64,000 nt of DNA from NCBI RefSeq assembly GCF_023101765.2, contig NC_064225.1:4216001-4280000 (forward strand), written 5' to 3'. The notes under the pieces are model-generated. The model was given only the letters and a program-made list of their open reading frames with translations, did no database searches and was not told the DNA's origin. The translations under genes and the position numbers were made by a program. Each line of letters begins with the position of its first letter. The first letter of the stretch is position 1. This document shows, one piece after another, positions 34,732 through 45,460 of the stretch. Source of the stretch: Spodoptera frugiperda. Its lineage: Eukaryota; Arthropoda; Insecta; Lepidoptera; Noctuidae.

Positions 34732-35619
34732 AAGTGGTAGATCACAAAACCTTGTACGTACATACAGTATAAGTAAACATATACAGAACATTGAACTCAC
34801 AACCAATGAAGCAGTCACTTCCACATTTTTCTCCCAACGCGGAAATCGAGCGCAACAAACGAAGGATTGAATAAAAAATCTCGCCACTTAATCACTTGCT
34901 CCTTCATCCTCACTAATTGTGCACCATTCTCCACTCCTTGCCTTTGTGCCGTTTTGTCCCATTTTTTCCCAATCTGATCCATCGCCATTCAAACCCCTGT
35001 TTCAACATCTCACTTAGACCATGATAAATCATCTTAAATGAACCGCCCATGAACGTCTCTGTAGAAAATTCGTATTGCGATTATCTTTAAGTAAAATTAT
35101 TCCGGTCCTTTTTGCGTTTTGAACAAATTACAACAGGATAATACTTGTTCAACGTTTATACAAAACTTCTAACAATATATTCTCAAGTTATACAAAATGA
35201 AAGCAATTTAGGGAAACTTTGTTCACTATGTTATCGGTTGAGGGATTGGGGACGGAATTTATACAATCATTATTAATATTTCAACGAGTAAAAGTAACAT
35301 TTGTGACAAAAGGAGGATTGTTTACTTGGGAGATTCGCCGGACAAAGTTTAATAGTCGTGGAAAGAGAATGGACGTTTTTTTGTTACGGGCGTTGAGTTC
35401 CGAAATACGATTTTATTGTTTTTGTTTTGCTAAAATTGTTTTGTTGGTCGATTTGTTCGGAGAATTCCTAGGGATCTCTGTTTAAACGCGTCAAGGTCAT
35501 TTTCTTGGTATTTCAACAATATAATCCGGGGTTTCTTAATTCTGTTAAGGAAAAAGATATCACAGGGAATTTTTGGCTTTTAGATAACTTCTCAGAAATA
35601 GCAGAGAGCCTTTAATAGG
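34732..35619. other. No recognisable feature
   Basis: 34890-35010 is pyrimidine-rich. The 88-codon frame at 35219-35485 has no recognised domain. Confidence 0.5.
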
Positions 35620-35925
35620 CTAGATAACGAATTTTTATTTTAACGCCTGTCTTGCAGATTATTTTAATACATTAGACGCGTATTTTTTATTTTATTACGA
35701 AAAAAAAAAACACTTTTGACGATATATTGATTTAAAAGTCACTGCTAAGTACGTTTTATACGTAGAAATTACGTATTTGCTCCCAGTCCTAAACTTTGAT
35801 TCGTTTTATCTGAGTATTGTTATCGTATATGACAAAATAAAAAAAAACCTGTCTAAAATTCTCATTACCTTACTGACGGACTAAGTAGATTTTTAATTTT
35901 CATACCCCGTCATCATCCCTAATAT
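35620..35925. repeat. REP-K dispersed repeat, copy 2
   Basis: Collinear with 16702-17025 over about 300 bp, with a comparable A/T homopolymer near position 70 (35688-35710). Both copies end at CATACCCC.TCATCATCCCTA. Confidence 0.7.
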
Positions 35926-36299
35926 GTTCAGTGTATAAGATATGTCATATTTGGCAAAAAGTACACCTTGATCTCCTATTTTGAGAACTAAGAGGTAGTA
36001 TGTGTTTAAAAGTTATTGAAGCATCTACCAAGCCAACCAAATGAAGCACTTGAAATTTTTTTACGACCATCGATTCCAACCTGTATTCGACATAAATGTG
36101 ACGATTAATGCCACTTTTATCGGTTAAAACGTAAACATTTAAATTTCAAACGTTACTACCTTTAGTTAAGTGCTCATAAACAAGTTATTACAAGTCACTC
36201 GATGCTCGATTGTTTATGACGTTCAATATTGATACTGCAATGCTGTAGTAATGCTGTCATTGCTAACGGCTAGACTTATATTTCCTGGTTACGTCATAT

Positions 36300-36752
36300 G
36301 AGTGTTTTCCACCAGAGATATGCTATTGAGCTATGCAACGAAGATGTAATAGCTTTTTTTTAAAGGGTGGAAAATCATCCAATGACTTCTCCCACCTTGG
36401 GCGAAGCGGGAGGGAGTGTCAGACTCTGACTAACTAAAAACCACCCCGTTCCTACTCCTGCTTTTCGAGCCGGAGCCCCGGTAAACCCGCTAGGTAGTCC
36501 GCAGCTCAAGATGTAATAGCTAAGCTGTGAAACTATGTGACCACTTCTGATACTAAGCTATGTATATGTGCGAGGAAGATGCGCAAGTTGAGTATGCAAT
36601 ATATCAATAATAAGGAAGCTATCCATAGCATGTATCTTTCCATATAAAAACATAGCTTGGGTGAGTCCATTTCCACCAGTGTTATGCTATGTGTGCTAAT
36701 GAATATGATTAGTAGAAGTCAAACGCATCCACAGCAACGTAGCATAGGCACA
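36300..36752. mobile_element. MITE-C interrupted by SR-A
   Basis: GAGTGTTTTCCACCAGAGATATGC at the left. The interior is in inverted order relative to 20262: AAGCTGTGAAACTATGTGACC, CTATCCATAGCATGTATC, CATTTCCACCAGTGTTATGC, CAACGTAGCATAGGCACATC. The right terminal repeat is lost. An SR-A copy is inserted at 36355-36507. Confidence 0.85.
36355..36507 (-). mobile_element. SR-A nested in MITE-C, 14 bp target duplication
   Basis: T tail, then AAAGGGTGGAAAATCATCC to GTAGTCCGCAGCTC. AAGATGTAATAGCT occurs perfectly at 36341-36354 and 36508-36521. This fixes the SR-A boundaries at 153 bp. Confidence 0.95.
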
Positions 36753-36976
36753 TCTTGATGCTTTATATCTCTTCCTTGACAAATGAGCTATCAATGTAAA
36801 TGAGATATAAAAAACGCGTTGACACATACACAGTTTTGCATTTTTTAATGTGCGTCTAAATATTTCAAACAAACTCAAGAAAAGATACTATAAATACTGA
36901 AACAATAACAACTATCACTATTTTTTCCGAAAAAAAGAGAGAAGTATTCACATGCCCACTTTACGCTAGTTACGTT

Positions 36977-37020
36977 GTTAGACCCATGTAATAGGGGTCC
37001 AACTTATTACCATAAACACA
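36977..37020 (-). mobile_element. SINE-E fragment
   Basis: GTTAGACCCATGTAATAGGGGTCCAACTTATTACCATA corresponds to the AGTCCCATGTAATAGGGGGTGAGC...GCCATATA stretch of SINE-E. Confidence 0.6.
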
Positions 37021-37361
37021 GCAATGTTATCCAAATACCGCTCCAAAGAATATCCAAAAGAAAAAGAAAAATCCTTGAACGTAGCAATCGAAAACAGTTC
37101 AACTTGTAAAGTTATGATGTCATCGCTGTCAAAACAAACGACGCACGACGAACAACAGCAGATATTTTTTGAAATAATAAGTTTATTTTTGTAAAAGGAA
37201 CAAACAAGAATGTTTAAAGAAAGGCGTTGCCGTCGGCGACTGGTCAACAGAATTTTACTATTATAATATTTTTATATTATTATGTATTTTTTTATTGAGA
37301 CCTTGCTATGGCTGCTACGTAGTATGTCATGATTTTAATAGAAAAGCTATTGATACCAGGA

Positions 37362-37612
37362 TCATCGCGTCTTTTATACCCAAAGAGGTAGGTAGAGGTG
37401 CACATTATATTATCTTTATTTAAAGCCTCTGTACAATGTACACCCACATTTCACCATTTGTGTTATAAGTCCCATGTATTAGAGGGTGAGCCTATTGCTA
37501 TATACTGGGCACATTTTCAGACTCTGTACTACTGAGAAAGTTTTCGAGAAGCCGAAAAAAATAATACTTTGTCTGACCCGGGAATTGAACTAGAGACCCC
37601 TTGTCCAAAACT
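37362..37612 (-). mobile_element. SINE-E, nearly complete
   Basis: CTTTTATACCCAAAGAGGTAGGTAGAGG, AATGTACACCCACATTTCACC, AGAGGGTGAGCCTATTGC and CTGACCCGGGAATTGAACTAGAGACCCC (inverted B-box). Only the 5'-most ~20 bp of the head are missing. Confidence 0.88.
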
Positions 37613-38082
37613 CGAAGCAGAAACGGCTATTTATATGGTTCACAAATCACAAATTGATGTGTCATATCTCCGTAGGAGTGCAAAAGACGTGTTCTAAGCT
37701 TGTAACGAGACATAAGAAAGAAAACAAAACGTCACAAAAGATAATCTATTTTTCAAAATAGTTCAAGGAAAGCAAGAAAAAGTCAAATTATTACCCAATC
37801 AAACCTCATAGAAACAAGAAGGAACTGAGTAAATATAACGAATGGACTCGTAATATTACTACATAACAATGTGCGTGAAGACGGCCAAGTAATAATAGGG
37901 AACTACGCGATATAGGTCACTATTTTTCTCCCTAGTACACTGAAACTATTCTTTCTGAGACAGCCAAGTACAAACACGACTATTCCGAAGATTTATTAGA
38001 TAGAACAAAAACTATATCACGAGAGATAAGACTTCAAATTTAATTAAAAGATTACGAGTCTGTTTATTATGTCCAAACTTCA

Positions 38083-38217
38083 TCCATACTAGCCATGGTG
38101 ATGTTGTAAATGTGAATGTGTCTGTTTGTTTGTCTTTTATAGAAGAACGGAGCAACGAATTAAGGTGAATTTTTTAAGTGGTGATTGTTGATGAGATGGA
38201 AAATTAAATAAGCTAGC
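38083..38217 (+). mobile_element. Helitron-like fragment
   Basis: TCCATACTAGCC..GTAAATGTGAATGTGTCTGTTTG at the left. The internal block AACGGAGCAACGAATTAAGGTGAATTTTT is the complement of 12409-12510. It ends AATAAGCTAG. The ends have decayed from the canonical form. Confidence 0.5.
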
Positions 38218-38279
38218 TTTTGTCTTTTTTTTAATCCTCCATTTCCAAGTTATGTAGAATTCTGTTCGCTAATTTGCAT

Positions 38280-38438
38280 TTTTTTTAAGGGCGTAAAATC
38301 ATCCAATGACTTATCCAGTCTTGGGCGAGGCGAGAGGGAGTGTCAGAATCTTACTGACCAAAAACCACCCTGTTTCTACTCCTGCTTTTCGAGCCGGAGC
38401 CCCAGTAAACCCGCTAGGTAGTCCGCAGCTCCGGTAAA
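38280..38438 (-). mobile_element. SR-A copy with imperfect target duplication
   Basis: TTTTTTTAAGGGCGTAAAATCATCC to GTCCGCAGCTCCGGT. Flanked by AATTTGCAT (38271-38279) and AATTAGCAT (38439-38447), one mismatch. Confidence 0.88.
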
Positions 38439-38477
38439 AATTAGCATGCGGGCTATTTCTGGTTAAGAAAAATCACG

Positions 38478-38498
38478 TATATATATATATATATATTT
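38478..38498. repeat. (TA)n microsatellite
   Basis: About ten TA units. Confidence 0.95.
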
Positions 38499-38734
38499 TT
38501 GTAAATATGTCCCGTACCTTTAAAACAGCATGAGCAAAGCCACAAGCAAAAGTTAGTCTACATTATAAATCCACGAGATATCGCCACACTGGAGCACATG
38601 TCAAAACAAAATTGTTATTTTTCGACGAGAAATTTCTTGTTTTCGACCAACTTTGTGTGTTATATGTGTTTGTTTTGCTATGTGACGTAGTTTATCTCAA
38701 AGGCGAAGTAGTAACACGTTGTAATGACCACATG

Positions 38735-38885
38735 CACGGTTACACATCGAGCTATACAAAACCAGTATAGACTGACCTCCGAATTTGCAGAAAGTGGAAA
38801 GAACGCGAGACCAGAATAAACTGGTTATACGTAGATTTAGGTGTAGAGGGTGTACTATTCAGTACTGTTGAGGAAGATGGACTAA
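38735..38885. repeat. REP-P dispersed repeat, copy 2
   Basis: AAAACCAGTATAGACTGACC, CCAGAATAAACTGGTTATACGTA and TATTCAGTACTGTTGAGG, in the same order as 13600-13755. Confidence 0.45.
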
Positions 38886-39144
38886 TAAAAGAAATATATG
38901 GTGTTCTCACCGCTGTAAAAATTTTATTAGTGTTCTTACTCTGTTTTGTTATGGATAATGAGGAGTGTATCGTGGTAATAGAAGCTTGTGTGTGATTTAT
39001 GGGGGACTAGTAATTTAGACTCAATTATGTTGAAGATGCTTGCTTTGTGTGGAAGGTTGTTCTTGGTACTTGGTCCTTGTGTACATCAATTGCTTTCGCA
39101 TAAACGATAGTAGTCAATTATATTACACTATGTCTAGTATAAAT

Positions 39145-39172
39145 GATAATGATGATGATGATGATGGTAAGA
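39145..39172. repeat. (GAT)n microsatellite
   Basis: AATGATGATGATGATGATGG. Such runs often mark RTE 3' tails, but no RTE body adjoins it here. Confidence 0.9.
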
Positions 39173-39198
39173 CAAATTTTGATAATTATGGATATAAA

Positions 39199-39492
39199 GT
39201 CATGGTGGCCTGAAGGTTTAAGACGCCTGCTAATCATGCATGAAACGTTTCAACGGAAACTGACTTTTTCCGAGTTGTATGTACTTTCTAAGAGTATTTA
39301 AACAGAAGTGACATACGGTAAACGAAAACATCGTAAGGAAACCTAAGCTTATAATTTCTAATTTGAAGTTTGAAATCACCATCTTGCATATAGCAAGCGT
39401 GGTGATTAATGCTCAATCTTTCTCCTTATGAGAATAGGCCTTTAGTCAGCAGTGGCCACGTATAGGCTGTTGATATTGTGATGTGATATGAC
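39199..39492 (+). mobile_element. SINE-F, full length
   Basis: Head ATGGTGGCCTGAAGGTTTAAGACGCCTGC; the B-box is disrupted (ACGTTTCAACGG). Body TTTCCGAGTTGTATGTACTTTC, GCAAGCGTGGTGATTAATGCTCAATC; tail TATAGGCTGTTGATATTGTGATGTGATA. Confidence 0.88.
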
Positions 39493-40176
39493 ATATATTT
39501 AAGTCATGGCATTAATAGACGTTACTTTTAGCAAAATAATAACATTCAAGACAGAATAGATTCTGCCAATTAGAAAAACGCTAGATAAAAGAAAATATAC
39601 TCTATCTCACCGTATTACGTTGCTTTTTAATTTGTTTTCACTTCCAAACAGAAGTTTGGAAGACAAAATATACTTAACGATATAGAAAGAAATAAAGTAA
39701 CAGATAATTTGAAAGATAATAATAATATAAAAACTGATAAGGATCGTTTGTTTGTTTGTGAAGTTCAGTGGGACAAAGATAAAAGAAATATAAATGAGGT
39801 CGAAATGTTTGACGTGGAGAAAGACGAGTTAGATGTTATTGTTGTTGTGGACTGTGGAATTACGTAACTTTGGGTACCTAGTGGATTGGATTGTATAATG
39901 CGGGTTGTATGGACTGTACAGGCATTGAGTGATACGTCTTGTCAGTCATTTTAATGTATGTACGAGTACATAGCAATCGAACTATGAGTAAGATATTTAA
40001 AATAAAGACAATACATGATTATTATAAATTTTGCTGATTCGATGTAACCAATAATTTAATAGCATCAAAATGATGATGATAATGCAAAAGCGAGATGTGC
40101 AATAATATATCACCAAAACACAAAAAAACAACGTCAAATCATCAAGACACACGAATATGACATATCCTTAGGGTCG
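39493..40176. other. No recognisable feature
   Basis: A+T-rich; nothing assignable. Confidence 0.5.
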
Positions 40177-40334
40177 GTTCATATCTGACGTAAAATACGT
40201 CAAACATAAATCATAGGTCGTACTGATGTATCATCGGTTGAGTGTGAAGGTCAATTGTTTTTCTATGTATACATTTGTCTGTTCTGGTGTTACGCGACCG
40301 ATGATACGCGACGCATGTTCCGTCAGATATGAAC
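40177..40334. mobile_element. TIR element, 158 bp
   Basis: GTTCATATCTGACG at 40177-40190 and its exact complement at 40321-40334 bound a 158 bp non-coding interior. GATACATCGG..GATGATACGCG-like internal inverted blocks (GTATCATCGG, CCGATGATAC) extend the foldback. It is MITE-like and the only copy in the window. Confidence 0.7.
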
Positions 40335-40757
40335 AGATTAAACTGTCACTCAACAATTAAAATCAAATCAGACAGTTAACATAGCAACCAAATCTCAGAT
40401 CACAGAACAGAGAGGGAGAACACTCCAAAATATATTATAATAGAACATTCACATAGAAATTGCAATAGTTCACAACTAGTTACTGTTACTGTTAAACAAA
40501 ACAATGATACAGAAACTTTAACAATTACTCAAGAACATTTTGAAGCGAGCAGTCTAAGATATGAGGACATAATTTAACTTGTAAAGGATTACTTCAGAGG
40601 GGTAGATAACAATGTCTGTTAAACGTGGATTGTAACAAGCAACTTGTGTGTAAGTTTGAAGATAGTATTAATGATGTCGGAGTTTTGATTTTATTTCTTG
40701 AAGCAGAGAAATGTCTTGTACATTTAATAAAAGTATGCTAGTCGGTTTTCTAGTTAT

Positions 40758-40898
40758 CTGGAGATGCGGACAACGTAAAGGTACACGGGGCTCCGGCTCA
40801 TAGTAGGAGAAGCAATTGGGTGGTTTTAGTCAGTAAGAGTCTGATACTCCATCCCGCCTCACCCAAAGCGTGAGAAGTCAGAAGGCCTCAAAAATAAA
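40758..40898 (+). mobile_element. SR-A copy with 18 bp target duplication
   Basis: GGAGATGCGGACAACG to GGCCTCAAAAATAAA. AGTCGGTTTTCTAGTTAT (40740-40757) recurs as AGTCTGTTTTCTAGTTAT (40899-40916), one mismatch in 18. Confidence 0.92.
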
Positions 40899-40999
40899 AG
40901 TCTGTTTTCTAGTTATGTTACGAGTCATTTAGGTGACATTTTACGGGGAGCGGACGCTACAAACTACGCCCTATTTTCCATTTAGCGGTCTGAAACTCC

Positions 41000-41092
41000 C
41001 AGAACAGCGGACAGCCTGGCACCCGCCAGGCTATTCTCTACCGGGGCTTCAGCTCGAAAAGCAGGAATAGGAACGGGGTGGTTTTAAGCCTA
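41000..41092 (+). mobile_element. SR-A 5' fragment
   Basis: CAGAACAGCGGACAGCCTGGC, then ACCGGGGCTTCAGCTCGAAAAGCAGGAATAGGAACGGGGTGG. An AGCCTGG/CCAGGCT hairpin lies at the 5' part. The 3' half is missing. Confidence 0.7.
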
Positions 41093-41723
41093 ATACCGAA
41101 GATATCATTGTATAATTTTTCCCCATCAAAAAAAAAAGCTGTCCGTAACTACAAAAACATGGCCACTTATCCACATTTAAATGTGCCATTTTTTAAAACC
41201 GATTTACACCTTTTTTCTTATAATATGATTGGGTGGGGCCGCTGTTTTGCGTCACAGTGCACAATTCCATTATGGCATCTACTCTTTGCACTCTGCCTTC
41301 ACCATGGCACTCAATTAGAAGCACATCACTGTCATATTAATAGACTACACAATAATATAATTAATATTAAACGTTTTCCAGATTGTGATTGTAGATACAT
41401 AATGTTACATGGTTTTGTGAATTTTGATGTTCGTTAAACAACTGGCTTTAATTAATGATTTGGTAACACGTCGTTAACTGAGGGATTTGGCTGTGTCGTG
41501 GTTTGTGTATTTTGCTTATACTACATGATATATTTGCAGACATGGGTTATATAATTGGTGTTGTTTGAGATATTAATATAGATTTAGTTGTTGGTTGTTA
41601 TTGATAGTCTATATATTGCTGCGAATTGTTGATTTGGGTTGATGTTTAATATAGGATTTATTTGACTGGTTAGGTTATCCCTAAGTTTTTTAGTGATTCT
41701 TTATACAAGTACACTATATCTAC

Positions 41724-41923
41724 ACCACCGCTTGAAGGGCTGACAGCGGTTGGGCCAAGAAAGTGATCGAGTGGAAACCGTGGTCCGAAAAATGAAACGT
41801 AGGCAGACCATATACTAAATGAACCAGAGAATGACATGGCCAGAGTTGCGGGGATTCAGTGACTAAAGGGAAGACCTATGGACAGCAGTGGCCGTCTTCA
41901 AGCTGTTAATGATGATGACGAGA
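41724..41923 (+). pseudogene. RTE-type LINE, C-terminal end of reverse transcriptase ORF plus tail
   Basis: In the frame starting 41736 it reads DSGWAKKVIEWKPW, then a stop, then NVGRP. Downstream, after frame shifts, QQWPSSSC leads to stop codons and a TTAATGATGATGACG tail. The GW.KKV.EW.P then GRP order, the terminal QQW and the (GAT)-like tail are typical of Lepidopteran RTE retrotransposons (family knowledge). It is a 5'-truncated, dead copy; nothing upstream of about 41724 is recognisable. Confidence 0.75.
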
Positions 41924-42018
41924 CCTACTGACGATGAAATTCTTTATTTATATAGGATCCATTACTTTTTCTTTTCACTATGATCTATTGATGATAGCCA
42001 TGACTTACTTTTCACTAT

Positions 42019-42046
42019 GAATTTAGGAGTGGGCACTCCTAAATTC
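42019..42046. repeat. 28 bp palindrome, 13 bp arms
   Basis: GAATTTAGGAGTG and CACTCCTAAATTC around GG. TTTTCACTATGA repeats just upstream at 41974 and 42010. Confidence 0.95.
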
Positions 42047-42946
42047 GGGGTTTTTTCTATATAAGAAGTTTATCGTAATGTCCACGCTATTTTCACATTA
42101 AATAGTCTATGCCATCTATGCGACACGAAATGACGAAGACAGAAAAATCAATAAACAGACCAAAAAAAGAAAATTAAACATCACAGACTCAATTCAGCAC
42201 CAAATCTAACTCACAACAACATAGCACATTTTTCCAAGTTTCCTTCTTAAAAATACACATTCTCGGTCATTGTACCCCGCAGTCTAGACAATTGCCGCTC
42301 AATTTGTGACCACAATCCATACATTCCGGATTACTACAGAAAACGAGCAACCTCACTTTAAAACAAAATTAAGCTATTTAAAAACATTGCCCCTGAGACT
42401 GGGGCAGAGTTTTCTTCATGGGACCAGCCAAATATAAGGCCCTTAAGTAAAATTATACAAAATTAAATTTAGTTCAGACCCCGGCTAGGAAAGGACAACC
42501 TAAACAAACTTAGTAACAGCGTGTGGTCCATTATAGGAGTAAGAGCGAATGAAAATGTATTTTGTTCTTTTGACTATATTGTTGATTAAGTGCCACAGAA
42601 TGAAGAATGACTGCCAAAGAATTTTGAACCTAATTGACTTTTTGATTTTGACTTTCATTAATATCATGATATGCTTGAATATTAAGGTAAAGATCTGGCT
42701 GGATCTGGAGACTTATTGAACTACAAATTAGTAATTGTAACAAAAACTGGATACAACATTTTTATCGGGACTGATCTTATTTCTTTTGTATAATCTACTG
42801 GCTTATGAAAGAATAAAGTCAATAAAAAATATACTGAAACATAATTCACTTCTGTTAAACTTTTTTATTGGAAAAATGTATCAGAGATTTTGTAAACATA
42901 AGTAATATTTTAAAGAGTAACGAATGGAGTGTCTTTCTCGTTCTTT
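42047..42946. other. No recognisable feature
   Basis: 0.9 kb; no repeat or gene assigned. Confidence 0.5.
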
Positions 42947-43069
42947 GGGCTCCGGCTCGTAAAACAGGAGTAGAAATGGGATAGTTTTTAGTAAATACGA
43001 TTCTGACACTTCCTCTCGTATCGCCCAAAGTAAGAGAAGCGACTGCATGATTTTTCCCCTAAAAAAAAA
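42947..43069 (+). mobile_element. SR-A, 5'-truncated
   Basis: Starts at GGGCTCCGGCTCG, keeps AGTAAATACGATTCTGACACTTCC and ends TTTTTCCCCTAAAAAAAAA. Confidence 0.85.
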
Positions 43070-43529
43070 TTTGATTAAATGATTTGACATTGACTTTGAA
43101 TTTATTGAGACAACAGGCATAACTTTAAAACCTTGTCAAGTTAATACATTACCATCTTGAAGGTACTCGTGTGTACTCCAAGTAATATCGTCAAGAGTTC
43201 CAGTATGGCTCATTTCCAAAGTCTACTCCAGTTTACCCACGCTGGAACTTTTGCAAAGTTGATATATCATCGAATTAACTTAAATGCCTTCCGGCATGTA
43301 AAGGCGCATGTTTGAAACTCGTTTGGTTAGAATCAAGAGTGATGTGGATATGTAAATGTTCCTAGAGATGGTTAGTCTCGTTAAATTCTGTGTGAGTAAT
43401 TAAATCATTGTATGTGCAAGAAGTAATTGATATGAAATATACACTTTGTAACTGATTTTGAATTACACATTTGCATCTCATTACGTTAATCTTTCTGTAT
43501 TTGGTCATTTTATTGGTTACGGTATAAGG

Positions 43530-43683
43530 CTTTTTTAGGGGGAGGGGAACCATCCAATGACTTTCCTCGCCTTGGGCGAGACGCGAGGGAGTGTCAGACT
43601 CTTATTGACTAAAACCGCCACGTTCCTACTCCTGCTTTTCGAGTCGGAGCCCCGGTAAACCTGCTAGGTAGTCCGCAGCTCCA
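43530..43683 (-). mobile_element. SR-A full-length copy
   Basis: CTTTTTTAGGGGGAGGGGAACCATCC through GAGTGTCAGACTCTTATTGAC to GTAGTCCGCAGCTCC. Target duplication not clear. Confidence 0.9.
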
Positions 43684-43761
43684 GAGGGTATCAAACTACA
43701 GTTGGGCCTACGGATCGCTCAATTATGAGCCCCTATTTTAGCTTTAAACTAGAGTGCTATA

Positions 43762-43812
43762 TAAAAGGAAAAAGCCGAATAATAATGGTATTATTCGGCT
43801 TTTTCTTTTTAA
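43762..43812. repeat. Hairpin with ~20 bp stem
   Basis: AGCCGAATAATA and TATTATTCGGCT pair exactly around ATGG. Flanking AAAAGGAAAA and TTTTCTTTTT extend the stem with one G:U-type mismatch. It is precursor-like in shape, but no copy or conservation can be shown here. Confidence 0.85.
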
Positions 43813-43877
43813 GGACTTAACCTGACACTTGCATCCGAAACCCTTTACTCGGTAGTACCTATTTGATCCATTTGGCA

Positions 43878-44024
43878 TCAGTCTATAAGTGGCCACTGCT
43901 AACCAAAGGCCTCTTCTCACACGGAGAAGATTTGAGCATTAATCACCACGTTTGCACAATACAGGTTGACGCTTTCTTATACGTAAGAAGCGGGCACCTT
44001 AAACCACCGGGCCACTATAACACG
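43878..44024 (-). mobile_element. SINE-F, internally deleted
   Basis: CTATAAGTGGCCACTGCTAACC and GAGCATTAATCACCACGTTTGC at one end; AAGAAGCGGGCACCTTAAACCACCGGGCCAC (head) at the other. About 130 bp of the middle is missing. Confidence 0.82.
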
Positions 44025-44424
44025 CAAACACTAGTCTACACAATACCTAGAGTATTACAAAAAATACCTTTTATCAAAAACAAAGTCTACAAGTCCATGT
44101 TTGTTAATTACTCCTTAGAGAATTAAATATCGAATATTTTCTTCGTATAATTTCAACAGCGCTTTGGTTTACAAGATTTGTGTTTTTGACGTATGTTCCT
44201 TAGGGTATTTTGCTTTGTAGCTGAGCCCTTAACTTAAAGTATTTATTTTATAAAGATTTTTTTAACATTCTTTTGAAATTCTCTCTGAAGCTTGTTACGT
44301 TTTCTTTGTTTTGTTAAGTTTCATGAAGTAATGTTTGAAGATTTTTGTTGTACATTCTGTATTTTTGAAAAGAACAATGGAAATATTTTTATAATAACTA
44401 TCATAAGAGATACTAAATTAACTA

Positions 44425-44590
44425 AAAAATAGGGTTTATTCACATAAACTATTGGAGAATAGTTCTACTAGTTTCGAGTCACGGAGGGATTCTTCATCAT
44501 AAGCAGTGTGTGTAGACACGGTGACGTTGCGCAGCCTACTCGTGTCTCGAAACTAGAAGAGGAGGACTCTCCATTTATTTTTAGTTAATT
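44425..44590. mobile_element. MITE-H, foldback copy
   Basis: TCTACTAGTTTCGAGTCACGG on the left and GTGTCTCGAAACTAGAAGAGG on the right are inverted. The middle has CATAAGCAGTGTGTG, CGGTGACGTTGCGCAGCC. It shows the family is palindromic about the CGAAACTAGTAG motif. Confidence 0.7.
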
Positions 44591-44619
44591 TAAAAACTGA
44601 AATTTTCAGTCGATTGTTA

Positions 44620-44688
44620 CTAGACAAAGAAAATTAATAGTAGCATTGTTAAATGTTTTACTATTACTATAATTATTTCTTTGTCTAG
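44620..44688. repeat. Foldback, 13 bp perfect arms
   Basis: CTAGACAAAGAAA (44620-44632) and TTTCTTTGTCTAG (44676-44688), with AATAGTAG and CTATTACT partly pairing inside. Confidence 0.85.
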
Positions 44689-45310
44689 GATAAGAGCTTG
44701 GAATAGTCCAAGACCTTCTCACAAAAACATTGAATATCTATGTTTACATTGATATATGAATATCGAATTATAAAAATTAATGAAATAAGAAAAAGTATAA
44801 CCATGTTGGTCTATTAATTTCGGAGTCTATTCGTAGCATAGAAACAAACAACCAAATCATTTCTCTTTATAAAATTAGTATAAACATACATACGATTTCA
44901 CCGTAGCCTTAGAAAATATACACCAACCGACAATAAGTACCTGAAAATAAAAATAAAATCGTTATTGTAAAAATAAATTTAGATATCAAACACAATTAGG
45001 AACGAAAGACAAAACAAGATTTATATTACAAATTTCGCCCTGATTGGCAAAATTTTGCAAAAGGTCTTATTCTTTTTTTATATACAATTTTAATGATTTT
45101 ATTTTTAATGGATGTAGGTATAACAAAACCAATTTTGTCTGGATCAGTAGCAGATATTCAGTTCTCGAATTCCACGAAATAATTAGGTTTGGTATAACAA
45201 CATTAATTTGTTTGTAGAATTCTGTCTCTTTTGTAACACTTTTTAGTTACTAAATTAGACACGTGTAAGGTAAGCTACATTGTTAAGGTTGTTTTTTAGA
45301 TAATATAAGT
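44689..45310. other. No recognisable feature
   Basis: A+T-rich; nothing assignable. Confidence 0.5.
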
Positions 45311-45460
45311 GCCCTCGCCTATTTTAGTGAATGCGTGACAGTATCTCTAACAGCACGTGTTACTTTTATGTGCACTTTGCGATAATATAGATTCTGACCC
45401 GCGACAGCATGACAGCATCGCTACAAAAAGTCACCGTGGGCGAGGGCTAGGGCCCTCGCA
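45311..45460. mobile_element. Possible MITE with GCCCTCGCC ends
   Basis: GCCCTCGCCTATTTTAGTGA at the left; TCACCGTGGGCGAGGGC at the right is its approximate inverse. GACAGTAT and ACAGCATG blocks occur inside. Single copy in the window. Confidence 0.45.

Noticed and set aside
41078..41437. 119-codon plus-strand frame
   Set aside because: Begins inside an SR-A fragment and has no recognised domain.
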